Assembly: GCA_002480565.1 (NCBI GenBank)
Contig: DLCK01000089.1
Coordinates: forward strand, 43,964-107,963
Length of the DNA: 64,000 bases
Reading direction: 5' to 3'
From: Phycisphaerales bacterium UBA7800
Lineage (GTDB): Bacteria; Planctomycetota; Phycisphaerae; Phycisphaerales; Phycisphaeraceae
A program made the position numbers and the translations under genes. Shown one piece after another: positions 10,313-19,505 of the stretch; positions within the stretch are counted from its first letter, which is position 1, and every line of letters starts with the position of its first letter. The notes under the pieces were generated by a model. That model saw only the letters and a program-made list of their open reading frames with translations. It ran no database searches and had not been told where the DNA came from.

Positions 10313-12430
10313 GTGAACTGCGTGACTGCATTTGATCAGCTGCATCCAGGCCTTCAGCACCACATCGTGAATAGTTTGGGCTGGAAAGAACTCCGACCGT
10401 TTCAGGAGGAAGTCATTCCCGTCATACTGCGGGGTAACCACGTCGTTGTTGTGGCACCAACTGCTGGCGGGAAGACTGAGGCATCCGCGTTACCGGTCTT
10501 GTCACGGATGCTCAGTGAAGATTGGCGAGGTCTGAGTGTTCTTTATCTCTGCCCCATTAAGGCGCTTTTGAATAATCTGCATATCAGACTTTCTCGTTAT
10601 GCGACACTTGTCGGGCGAACCTGCTCGGTGTGGCATGGTGACATCTCGCCTACGGGGCGAGATCGCATCAAGCGTGATCGACCAGACATCCTGCTGACGA
10701 CGCCCGAATCGCTGGAAGTCATGCTGGTTTCCCGAAAGGTCGATCCGCAAACACTGCTTTCGCAAGTGCGTGTTGTCATCATCGATGAAATGCATGCATT
10801 TGCGAGCGATGACCGTGGTTGGCACATGCTTTCCGTTCTGGAGCGGGTGTCGTGTCTGGCAGGCCGCGAACTACAGCGAATTGGTCTTTCAGCTACGGTG
10901 GGCAACCCAGAGCAACTACTCCAATGGTTAATCTCAGGTAGTAAAAATGCCAGTACCGTTGTCCGGCCCCCCGAAGCATCAGCAAAGCAGGCTGCCGTCC
11001 AGTTGGATTATGTCGGTTCTATCAAAAACGCGGCAGTTATCATCTCCAGACTACACCGTGGAGAAAAACGTCTTGTCTTTGTGGACAGTCGTACTCGAGC
11101 CGAGGAACTCGGTGCTGAACTGGGGCGGCTTGAGGTTAAGACATTCATCACTCATAGTTCGCTCAGTAAAGATCAGCGTGCTCGGGCAGAACGGGCATTT
11201 GCCTTCGAGACAGACTGTGTTATCGTTGCCACCAGTGTGTTGGAGCTTGGTGTTGATGTAGGCGATCTGGACCGGGTCATTCAGATCGATACACCTTCCA
11301 CCGTGGCCAGTTTTCTTCAGCGCATGGGCCGAACAGGTCGACGAAACGAAATCGAGCGAAACTGCCTGTTCCTGGCAACACACGATTATGCGCTATTGCA
11401 AGCAGCTGCCTTACTCGACCTATGGTCGCAAGGCTTTGTCGAGGAGGTCATTCCGCCACCCATTCCCTATCACGTCTTTATTCAGCAATTGCTCACACTC
11501 GTTCTGCAGAATTCTGGCTTCATACGATCGGACTGGCATAAGTGGATTGGCAAGGTGTTAGCCTTTGCAGAACTTGAGGATGGGCGCGCCGATGACATGA
11601 TTGCATTTGCCCTCGAACATCAATTACTCGGTGAGGATGGTGGGGTTCTTCACATCGGCATGGAAGCAGAACGGAAACTCGGCCGCAGGCACTTTTCGGA
11701 ATTGCTGTCGGTCGTGACATCCCAACCACTGTTTCAAGTCCGCTTCGGCCGGATGGAAATCGGATTCGTGCACCCACTATCTTTTGTGACACGCAAAGAC
11801 CGTCCTACAATCCTGGCATTAGCCGGACGTGGCTGGAAGATACACCATTTAGATTGGGATAGAAAAATCGCCCATGTTGAACCCGCGCCGGAAACCGGTC
11901 GGTCTCGTTGGATGGGATCAAGTGTTCCACTCTCGCCAACGCTTTGCAATGCCGTACGCGATTTGTTGCTAGCGTCTGATATGAACATGAACCCCTTATG
12001 GTCCCGTCGCGCTGTCGAGAAGATTGCAGAACTTCGACATGATTTATCCGATTGCTGTGGTGAAGGTTCCGTCATCGCACGTAGGGGAAATTCTATTGAG
12101 TGGTGGACATTTGCAGGCTTGGCGGCAAATCAGACGCTGGTGCAGTATTTACAACCGCACATTCAATCATCTCTCCATGCCGACAACTTTTGGATCAATT
12201 TGCCAGTTGATATTTCATTCGAGCGACTGTACAGCATCATTCAAGATTTACGCAGTACGGAATCGCTTCCTGTTTGCGATCTGCAGCAACCTGCAGCAGA
12301 TTTCCTGAAATTCAGTGATCTTCTGCCGGACCACCTGCTTCGTGATCTGATTTTGGCGCGATTGGGAAATATCCCGCTTGCTCGTGAGATTGTAAATATG
12401 TCAATTTCTACCATCGATTGTCATCTTTAA
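10313..12430 (+). CDS. brxHI: BREX Lhr-like DEAD/DEAH-box helicase BrxHI
   Basis: This 705-residue superfamily 2 helicase is the BrxHI type found beside brxD. Motif I is APTAGGKTE at about 48-56, motif II is DEMH at 158-161, motif III is LSATVG, and motif VI is QRMGRTGRR at about 336-344. The region after the helicase core resembles the winged-helix part of Lhr helicases. The frame opens with a GTG one base after the brxD stop. A second in-frame GTG at 10322 has a better-placed AAGGTG upstream and may be the true start. It closes the BREX operon. The following 270 bp hold no convincing gene. Confidence 0.88.
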   Translation: MNCVTAFDQLHPGLQHHIVNSLGWKELRPFQEEVIPVILRGNHVVVVAPTAGGKTEASALPVLSRMLSEDWRGLSVLYLCPIKALLNNLHIRLSRYATLVGRTCSVWHGDISPTGRDRIKRDRPDILLTTPESLEVMLVSRKVDPQTLLSQVRVVIIDEMHAFASDDRGWHMLSVLERVSCLAGRELQRIGLSATVGNPEQLLQWLISGSKNASTVVRPPEASAKQAAVQLDYVGSIKNAAVIISRLHRGEKRLVFVDSRTRAEELGAELGRLEVKTFITHSSLSKDQRARAERAFAFETDCVIVATSVLELGVDVGDLDRVIQIDTPSTVASFLQRMGRTGRRNEIERNCLFLATHDYALLQAAALLDLWSQGFVEEVIPPPIPYHVFIQQLLTLVLQNSGFIRSDWHKWIGKVLAFAELEDGRADDMIAFALEHQLLGEDGGVLHIGMEAERKLGRRHFSELLSVVTSQPLFQVRFGRMEIGFVHPLSFVTRKDRPTILALAGRGWKIHHLDWDRKIAHVEPAPETGRSRWMGSSVPLSPTLCNAVRDLLLASDMNMNPLWSRRAVEKIAELRHDLSDCCGEGSVIARRGNSIEWWTFAGLAANQTLVQYLQPHIQSSLHADNFWINLPVDISFERLYSIIQDLRSTESLPVCDLQQPAADFLKFSDLLPDHLLRDLILARLGNIPLAREIVNMSISTIDCHL

Positions 12431-12698
12431 CTGCCAATAAGGTTATATGTTGCGATGTATGGCCACACAGGTATAAACCCTTTAGGACAATTTTTCCCAA
12501 AGTGACCTGAAAAAGCCCAAACATCTTGACATACTAACAGGATCCGTACAAAATACTCCTCGCATTCCGTGGCGGCCAGCATGTTGTTGTGCTGGGACCA
12601 AGTTGAGCACGACGCTACGGGGGATCATCAACGGTTTTGTCGAGGAGTTCTTGATGATGCATTGGGAGTCGGTTCCGGAGGGTTCGGGGACACAGGTC

Positions 12699-14651
12699 AT
12701 GACGATTGGCACCAGTCAGGTGCGGTCAATTCAAATTACTGGTGGCTTTTTGGATGGGTTGCAGTTCGATCTGGACCGAGGGCTCAACTGTCTGATCGGG
12801 GCCCGTGGCACCGGCAAGACGACGATCCTGGAGCTCGTGCGATATGCTCTGGATGCTTTGCCTGCTAACGGGTCACCTGAGCGGCACCGAATCGAAAATC
12901 TGGTCAAGGCCAACCTTGGCAATGGGACGATTGAGTTGACCATCGAAACACGCGATGGCGTGGTTTACAAGGTCGCACGTTCCTGGCAAGACAACCCAAT
13001 CGTTCAGAATTCAAATGGTCAGGCAGTGGATATCGCTTTACGGACAGGCCGTGTGTTTCGGGCTGACATCTATAGCCAGAATGAAATCGAACGCATCGCT
13101 GAACAGTCGATGTCTCAACTTTCACTCATCGACAATTTTGAATCTGATGAGTTGGCAAAGATTGAACAGAACGCCAGAACACTGACATCGCAATTAGAAA
13201 CCAATGCGATGTCACTCAAGCCAATGCAGGACCAGATCGATGGGCTTAATGGTGAGATAGCAGGCTTACCAGGCATCCAGGAAAAGCTAGAAGCGATGGG
13301 CCCGATCACAGGTCAGAACGCTGAAGTGGTCAGCAAGGCACAGCATGACAAATTTCTGCGTGAACGAGAAACTGGTGCGGTGAATGAGATTGGCGAGTTT
13401 GTTTACGAATACGGGAATCAGATCAAACAACAGCAAGGCCGAGTCTTGCAGCAAATTCAACAGTCGTTTCAGCAAGATTTGCTCAATGGCCCAAATGGCG
13501 TTTTGCTGAAAGATGCCAATCAATCATTGCTTGCAGGTGCTTCAGAAATCGATGCTCTGTTGCAGAGTGTGTGTGACAAACTCACTGATATGGATCAGGT
13601 ACTTTGTCAAACCCACAGCACACTCAAGCAAACTCATGCCCAACAGGAAATCGCCTATCAAAACATCCTGAAGGAAAACGAAGACTTACGGAACCAAGCC
13701 AATGAACGTACTCGCCTTACGCGGATGAGTGGCGATTTGATTCGTAAGCAAAATCAACGTGATCTTCTGATCCAGAACCAAGCTAAACTCCAAGCAGAAC
13801 GAGTTGAGATGCTTAACGCGTTGTCGGAACTTCGGGATCAACGATTCAACCTGAGAAACCAGATCGCCCAGCGCATCAATGCATCTCTCAACCCGGATAT
13901 CCGCGTGACCATTGAACAAGCGGGCAACCACGCTCAGTATCGCAGCTTATTGAGTGATGCACTGCAAGGTGTGCGAATCACGCGCAACGTTGTAGCTCAA
14001 CGCATTGCAGACAGCATCTAGCCAACCGAACTCGTAGAAATCGTTCGCCGCAATGACGTGACAAGTCTTGTCGAACAATCGGGATTGAGTGAAGATCAAA
14101 GCCGTAAAGTCGCAGACGCTCTTAGTGACAGCGACGAATTGTTCGCACTGGAAACGGTCGAATTGTCCGACCTGCCACGGATCGAATTGAAAGATGGCGA
14201 CCAGTACAAAGACTCCGGATCTCTGTCGACGGGTCAGAAATGCACGACCGTCCTGCCAATCCTTTTACTGGAAAGTGATTCCCCCCTTCTCATCGATCAA
14301 CCTGAAGACAATCTGGACAATCGTTTCGTGTGTGAATCCGTCGTCAATAGCATCCACACAGTCAAAGCGAAACGTCAACTGATCTTCGTTACGCATAATC
14401 CCAACATCCCCGTATTGGCAGATGCAGAGCGTGTGTTCGTTCTTGAATCTGATGGCAGACAGTCTGGCAAGATCGTCGAAGGCAACGTTGATCAATGCCG
14501 CGATGCCATTGTCAATCTTCTGGAAGGTGGCGAACAAGCGTTTAAGAAACGTCAGGAAAGGTATCGTCGAAACCGCACGCTCCGGCTATCGACTCAAATC
14601 TTGGATCAAGTTCAAGGACCAACGCGGCCTGTCAGCTTGTGGCCAATCTAA
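12699..14651 (+). pseudogene. SMC/Rad50-like ABC ATPase interrupted by an in-frame amber codon
   Basis: A single continuous frame encodes an ABC-type ATPase of about 650 codons, split by one TAG at 14019-14021. The first half has IQITGGFLDGLQFDLDRGLNCLIGARGTGKTT (Walker A GARGTGKT) and a Gln/Leu-rich coiled-coil region. The second half has the ABC signature-like SLSTGQK, Walker B LLIDQPED and the H-loop FVTHN. No other stop lies between the halves, and both are in the same frame, so one base change such as CAG to TAG would explain it. I start at ATG 12699; a TTG at 12603 extends the frame. It resembles the C-terminal ATPase of TrlF-like defence proteins. After LEGGEQAFKKRQERY, close to the usual C-terminus of such proteins, the sequence looks like foreign junction material. 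Split but functional subunits, readthrough or a sequencing error are alternatives to a dead gene. Confidence 0.7.
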
Positions 14652-14880
14652 TGTCTTCAATCCCGCCACTGGACAATGCAATGACACCGTCGAAAATCGC
14701 AAAGCGAAAATTCTGGCAGTGATCCAAAGCAACCCAAGCCTTCGAATCCCTGGAATCACAAACGCCACTGGCATGTCACAGGCCACTACAAAACGGGGGA
14801 TCGAAACATTGAAGACTGAAGGCAAAATCGAGTTCGTGGGACCGACGAAGACTGGTCACTATGCACTTTCTAAATCATGA
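14650..14880 (+). pseudogene. Winged-helix domain fragment
   Basis: In the frame one base off from the ATPase there is a readable winged-helix-like segment: ENRKAKILAVIQSNPSLRIPGITNATGMSQATTKRGIETLKTEGKIEFVGPTKTGHY, ending at a TGA. The pattern (Asn-Pro, helix, S-x-A-T-T-K-R recognition helix, L-x-x-x-G-x-I wing) is that of C-terminal wHTH domains seen in Fic-type and helicase-like proteins. No ATG or good alternative start lies in frame upstream of the domain except inside overlapping ATPase sequence, and a GTG at 14719 would cut the domain. I therefore read it as the 3' remnant of a lost gene or the frameshifted tail of the preceding ATPase. Confidence 0.45.
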
Positions 14881-14994
14881 AGCTTATTGATCTTTACATG
14901 GACAATGCCAGCCGAAATGATATTCTATTATCCTCGGCAGTTCAGTCGAGCGGCGCTATCTGGCCGAGTCCTTTGGTACGAATAAGGTGTCATA

Positions 14995-16686
14995 ATGAGC
15001 AAGAAAATATCTGGTGCAGAATATCCTCTTTCAAAAATATTCAGTTCCGATTTTGATTATGTTATACCATCGTATCAGAGACCGTATGCGTGGGCCTTGG
15101 ACCAAGCATCTGAACTATTTGACGACCTATACGATTTTTATATTCGCGAAAATGAAGATACCTATTTCCTCGGCAGTATCGTACTTATCAAAGAAGAGGG
15201 AAAACCATTCTCTGAAGTTATTGATGGCCAACAGAGATTAACGACGCTTACGATCCTGCTATCCTCGATAACATCAAATCTTTCAGGTGATTTAAAAAGT
15301 GATTTTGAAAATTACATTAGAGAACCAGGCCGTGCTTCCCAAGGCCTTAAACCCAAACCTAGGCTTGCTCTTCGAGAAAGAGATCGTGAGTTTTTTGCAA
15401 AATACGTTCAGACTCTCGACTTTGATACGCTGTTAAGTCTTGATCCGGCCGGTCTTGACAACGAATCTCAGAGGAATATTCAATCTAATAGTCGAATGTT
15501 GCTGGAAAAACTTAAAAACACCTTTGGAAGCGACGCCGAAAAGCTTTGTGCTTTTGGTGCGTTTCTGGTTCAACGGTGCTTTCTAGTGGCTGTATCTACG
15601 CCAAGTCAGCAATCGGCTTTCAGGGTTTTTTCAGTGCTGAACAACCGGGGCCTGGATTTGCTTCCCTCAGATATCATTAAAGCCGACGTAATTGGACGAA
15701 TTGCCCCAGCACGCCAGGATGAGTTCACCGATAAATGGGAGGAACTCGAAGTTCAAACTGGCAGAAATGGCTTCAATGACCTGTTTGGTCACATACGAAT
15801 GATTTACGCTCGTGAGAAAGCAAAACGAGCGCTACTTGAGGAGTTCAAAGAGCATGTACTGAAAGCAGTAGGGACACCGGAAGACCTGATTGAAAAAGTC
15901 TTAGAACCTTACGCCGACTCATACCTCATTGCAAAATCACAACAATATGTGTCTACGAAAAATGCTGATGAAGTGAATCGTCTGCTGAAGTGGCTAAATC
16001 GTATCGACAACTCGGACTGGCTACCATCAGCAATTCTGTTTCTTTCACAGAAGAAAGACCAACCTGAGTACGTTCTTTGGTTCTTCAAAAAATTAGAACG
16101 ACTAGCCGCCTATCTTCATATTTGCGCCAAAAACGTTAATCAACGTATTGAGCGTTATGCCGATGTTATAGCTTTCCTAAAAGGGCCGCACTCAATAGAA
16201 TCTCCTGTTCTCAGTGTCGAACTAACCAAGTCTGAAATCGATGAGATGAAAGAAGCTCTTGATGACAAAATCTATGAGTTGACTGCTCGCCGCCGCAATT
16301 ACCTTATCCTGCGATTGGATTCATTCTTGTCGGATGGAGCCGCAATATATGATCCAACGTTACTTACTATCGAGCATGTGCTCCCTCAAACAGTTAGCGA
16401 GGGGAGTGAGTGGAAGAAGCTTTGGCCCGATACAGAAGAAAGAAAGATATGGGTTCATCGCATAGCTAACCTAGTACCGCTGACACAGAAGAGGAACTCG
16501 AAAGCACAAAACTTTGATTTTGAAACCAAGAAAACAGCGTACTTTGTTGGGAAACGAGGAGTGTCGTCATATGCTCTGACTACTCAGGTGCTTAAAACCG
16601 ATGTGTGGACACCATCCATTGTTGAACAACGTCAAAAGGACTTACTTGAAATTTTGACTGATCACTGGGAATTGGAAAATGTTTGA
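14995..16686 (+). CDS. GmrSD-like DUF262/DUF1524 nuclease
   Basis: This 563-residue protein joins an N-terminal DUF262 (ParB/sulfiredoxin-like NTPase) domain with a C-terminal DUF1524 HNH nuclease domain, the architecture of GmrSD and BrxU type IV restriction enzymes that cut modified phage DNA. DUF262 motifs are IPSYQRPYAW at 24-33 and DGQQRLTTL at 77-85. The HNH part has IEHVLPQ with His461, then RIANLVPLTQKRNSKAQN with Asn492 and Asn501. Start ATG at 14995 has AAGG upstream. It stands alone in its own transcription unit, but next to a BREX locus a complementary role against modified phage DNA is plausible. Substrate preference cannot be read from sequence. Confidence 0.85.
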   Translation: MSKKISGAEYPLSKIFSSDFDYVIPSYQRPYAWALDQASELFDDLYDFYIRENEDTYFLGSIVLIKEEGKPFSEVIDGQQRLTTLTILLSSITSNLSGDLKSDFENYIREPGRASQGLKPKPRLALRERDREFFAKYVQTLDFDTLLSLDPAGLDNESQRNIQSNSRMLLEKLKNTFGSDAEKLCAFGAFLVQRCFLVAVSTPSQQSAFRVFSVLNNRGLDLLPSDIIKADVIGRIAPARQDEFTDKWEELEVQTGRNGFNDLFGHIRMIYAREKAKRALLEEFKEHVLKAVGTPEDLIEKVLEPYADSYLIAKSQQYVSTKNADEVNRLLKWLNRIDNSDWLPSAILFLSQKKDQPEYVLWFFKKLERLAAYLHICAKNVNQRIERYADVIAFLKGPHSIESPVLSVELTKSEIDEMKEALDDKIYELTARRRNYLILRLDSFLSDGAAIYDPTLLTIEHVLPQTVSEGSEWKKLWPDTEERKIWVHRIANLVPLTQKRNSKAQNFDFETKKTAYFVGKRGVSSYALTTQVLKTDVWTPSIVEQRQKDLLEILTDHWELENV

Positions 16687-16824
16687 TAAAAATGCCACCA
16701 AATTCTCATACACTTGCGAAAAGATGCTCGTTTCAATACGAATGTTACCTGTAGATGAATCCCTCAAAAGTGAATGATTGTTTGGGGCTCATTGATATAG
16801 TCTTCACAATTGCCTGCATGCCAA

Positions 16825-17910
16825 TCACAGTGCATCTGAAATACTGAGTTCTGTTAATCGATAGCTTGTGCTTCGACCTCCGCTGGGATTTGCGACCAAG
16901 ATTCTACGGTTCAGTAATTCACGGATATCACGTAGAGCGGTATCGGATGAGCACTTGGCCAGCTTGGCATATTTCGATGATGTCAGAAAACCTTGGAAAT
17001 CATCAAGCATTCGATTGATCACGAGGCGTTGTCTGTCATTGACGGGTTGCTCGTTGATCTTTGCCCAGAGTTGAGCTTTGTACAGAACTGCTGCAAGCAT
17101 TTGCTCCGCGCCATCAATTGCATGATCCAAGCACGCTAAAAACCATTCGATCCAGCGTGTAATATCAAGACCACCAGATTGCGCGAGTTCCAGGTTCTTG
17201 TAGTAATCCTTACGTTGAGCTTCGATTTGGGATGACATGCTGTTAAAACGGTCGCTGGTCCCGTCAGCACGCGCTAGAGCCATATCAACGATGGCACGCC
17301 CAATGCGGCCATTGCCATCATCAAATGGGTGAATCGTGACAAACCAGAAATGTGCAATCGCTGCATTGATTACGGGGTCGACTTCAGGTGATGCATTGAA
17401 CCACTTGAAGAACTGCTTCATTTCACTTGGTAACCGTTCCGCATCGGGCGATTGAAAGTGAACCTTCTCTCGGCCGATTGGACCCGATACGACATGCATT
17501 GGTCCAGATTCTGTTGTGCGCCATCTGCCAACGGTAATCCGCTGCATCCCACTTCGACCGGTCGGAAACAACGAGGCATGCCAATCATAGAGCCGTCCAG
17601 TTGACAGTGGCTTTGAATAATTGCGTGTGGCATCGAGCATCATTTCCACCACGCCTTCGACATCTCGACCAGCTTTGGGCATGCCAGCGGTGTCCAGCCC
17701 CAAACGTCTAGTGATGGACGAACGCACTTCACCTGGGTTGAGCAATTCGCCTTCAATCGCTGAAGACTTGACGACGTCACGCGTCAGAACGTTTAAGCTT
17801 GCTTCGGACTTGAGCTCAAAGCCCAAGGTTTCCATTTTGCCATGCAGGCGACCTTGCTTGTGCCGGACGGCAGCAAGTTGTGCGGACAAAGTCTTGGCAT
17901 CCCAGGTCAA
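16825..17910 (-). CDS. Fic family protein (DUF4172 N-terminus)
   Basis: This 361-residue protein carries the complete Fic active site HPFDDGNGRIGR at 194-205, so AMP transfer or a related nucleotidyl transfer to a protein hydroxyl is possible. An N-terminal inhibitory motif of the form S-x-x-x-E-G is present (SSAIEGE at 49-55), the class II self-inhibited arrangement. The N-terminal 80 residues match the DUF4172 layout and the C-terminal 90 residues look like a winged helix (DIRELLNRRILVANPSGGRSTSYRL). It is transcribed toward the GmrSD-like gene. Targets are unknown. Fic proteins of this type are frequent in accessory islands. Confidence 0.9.
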   Translation of the reverse strand: MTWDAKTLSAQLAAVRHKQGRLHGKMETLGFELKSEASLNVLTRDVVKSSAIEGELLNPGEVRSSITRRLGLDTAGMPKAGRDVEGVVEMMLDATRNYSKPLSTGRLYDWHASLFPTGRSGMQRITVGRWRTTESGPMHVVSGPIGREKVHFQSPDAERLPSEMKQFFKWFNASPEVDPVINAAIAHFWFVTIHPFDDGNGRIGRAIVDMALARADGTSDRFNSMSSQIEAQRKDYYKNLELAQSGGLDITRWIEWFLACLDHAIDGAEQMLAAVLYKAQLWAKINEQPVNDRQRLVINRMLDDFQGFLTSSKYAKLAKCSSDTALRDIRELLNRRILVANPSGGRSTSYRLTELSISDAL

Positions 17911-18051
17911 CTTGGGCTAATCGGCATGCATGTAGATGTACTGTTTTATTCGTCGCATAATTTGCGGCGATTATACCCTTTAATTACCGCAAAGGACAAG
18001 AGAAATCTCGAGTTGTCATCCTCATCCAGAAAGACGTACCAAACATGGACA

Positions 18052-18515
18052 TCAATCGTCACCAACAAGTCTCAATGTGGGCGACTGTGGTGTGACAGTC
18101 CCCAAGCGTTGGGTTGGCTGCGGAATCCTTGATTTGATTCGGTAACACGTGGCTCGAGACTTACCAGTTTCCATCATAACTGCTGAACTCGCATGGTAAC
18201 TGTGCGGAGTCGTGGAACAAGTTGAAGTCCAGCTACAACTACCCAAAGGTCGATCTGGAAGCATTATCTGTAGAAGGCTTTTAGACCAGTCGAGTAATCC
18301 TGCATCGCGTAGCCGTCTGCCTTTGTCGTAATAACGCATCGACAGATTGGGGATTTGTGCTAGGTAACTGCCGATGAACTGATAAACCTTTTTCTTGTTG
18401 AACCATTCCGAAGTCTTTCGATGAACTTCATCAAATAGCATGCCAGATAGTAGTAACTGGTGATCACGATGGCATCACGAGACAATTGCGTGGATTTTTT
18501 TGTCTTCGTAGTCAT
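18052..18515 (-). pseudogene. Frameshifted remnant of an island-borne gene
   Basis: Reading leftward from an ATG at 18515, the frame gives MTTKTKKSTQLSRDAIVIT and then loses sense. A second frame picks up near 18450 with SGMLFDEVHRKTSEWFNKKKVYQFIGSYLAQIPNLSMRYYDKGRRLRDAGLLDWSKSLL, after which the sequence again stops looking like protein (Ser/Thr/Cys-rich). The second segment resembles the C-terminal part of AAA-type proteins carried on integrative elements, with the pattern P-S-M-R-x-Y and G-L-x-D-W. The two pieces are in different frames, so at least one frameshift is needed. Family assignment is from memory of the pattern and is tentative. Confidence 0.45.
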
Positions 18516-18589
18516 GAGCTGAGGCGCAGGATGCATAACAAGCCGTTTTTGAGACTTTTCCCTATTCCTGCTCTTTCAATAGCGATTAT

Positions 18590-19492
18590 TTAGTCACACA
18601 TTTCATCCCGTGGCCGCATTGAGGCATTTTCAATGATCTGCTGAAATTCAGTGATCATGGTGGGTTCAATCTGGGACATGTATCGCACAACCGCAGCGTT
18701 ACCCATCAGACTTTTGAGGTATCCAACCACGACCACCATCTTCAACATGTTTTGTCCATACTCATCCTGAACCATCTTGAAGTCGCGCTCCAAGTTTTGC
18801 ATTTCATTTTGTAGTCGGGCAATATCCTTCTTTTCATTACTACCGTGCATCTTTCGGGATTCAGGTTTGACCAGTTGATCCTGTGATGTCGCCGCCACCA
18901 TGCAACGTGCATAAATATCACCATAATTATTGGATGCAATCATCAGTTCCGACATTTCAATCTGTCTGATCGGATGGACTCGTTTAAGCTCTCGAAGTGC
19001 TCCTGCTGATACATCACGTGATTTAAGCAATTCGATAGCTTCTGAACAGACGCCATCAAGAAGATTCATTTTCTTTTTGACTTTTTCAATATCAATATTG
19101 AGTGTTTGGGCAATGCGTTCTTCAGAAACACCATTCTTAATGGCTTTGACAATCATGTAATGTTCTTGAATAGTAGTCAATTGGTTAACTTTGTGGTTGT
19201 ATGTGAACGTCTCATCTTCAGTTGCTATCAGGCAAAATATTTCCTTGTTGCCCAATCTTTCAACCACATCAACACGAAGATGACCATCTAGAAGTGTGTA
19301 ACATCCCTCTGAATCTGCATAGGGATACACCACTGGAGGTTCAACAATTCCAATTTCCTGTACTGAAGATTTAATTCGCTGATAACGTTGGGTTAGCCTT
19401 ATGGGCTTGGTCAATTTCTTAAGACGCAAAATTTTATCAATCTCGATAACAACGCCATTCATTTCAAAGGCTGCTTGAATTTTTGCTGACAT
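18590..19492 (-). CDS. ParB/RepB-like protein, second of a pair
   Basis: This 300-residue protein has a ParB N-terminal-type domain with LLDGHLRVDVVERLG (residues 67-81, Arg73 in the ParB-like nucleotide-binding position), a helix-turn-helix-like EERIAQTLNIDIEKVKKKMNLL, and a RepB-type C-terminal region with a likely coiled coil (KKDIARLQNEMQNLERDFKMVQDE). I chose the ATG at 19492, which has an AAAGGG site 5 bp upstream; an upstream extension of 30 residues overlaps the previous gene. It is the last gene of a recombinase-ParB-ParB operon, 13 bp after its neighbour. No ParA/RepA ATPase is nearby, so ordinary plasmid partition is unlikely. Confidence 0.8.
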   Translation of the reverse strand: MSAKIQAAFEMNGVVIEIDKILRLKKLTKPIRLTQRYQRIKSSVQEIGIVEPPVVYPYADSEGCYTLLDGHLRVDVVERLGNKEIFCLIATEDETFTYNHKVNQLTTIQEHYMIVKAIKNGVSEERIAQTLNIDIEKVKKKMNLLDGVCSEAIELLKSRDVSAGALRELKRVHPIRQIEMSELMIASNNYGDIYARCMVAATSQDQLVKPESRKMHGSNEKKDIARLQNEMQNLERDFKMVQDEYGQNMLKMVVVVGYLKSLMGNAAVVRYMSQIEPTMITEFQQIIENASMRPRDEMCD

Positions 19493-19505
19493 ACCAACCC
19501 TTTCT

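Noticed and set aside
12482..12712. 76-residue minus-strand frame before the SMC-like ATPase, and overlapping plus frame 12569-12868
   Set aside because: Both looked slightly protein-like but overlap the N-terminal coding part of the ATPase and match no family I know; the 12431-12698 gap is left without a gene.
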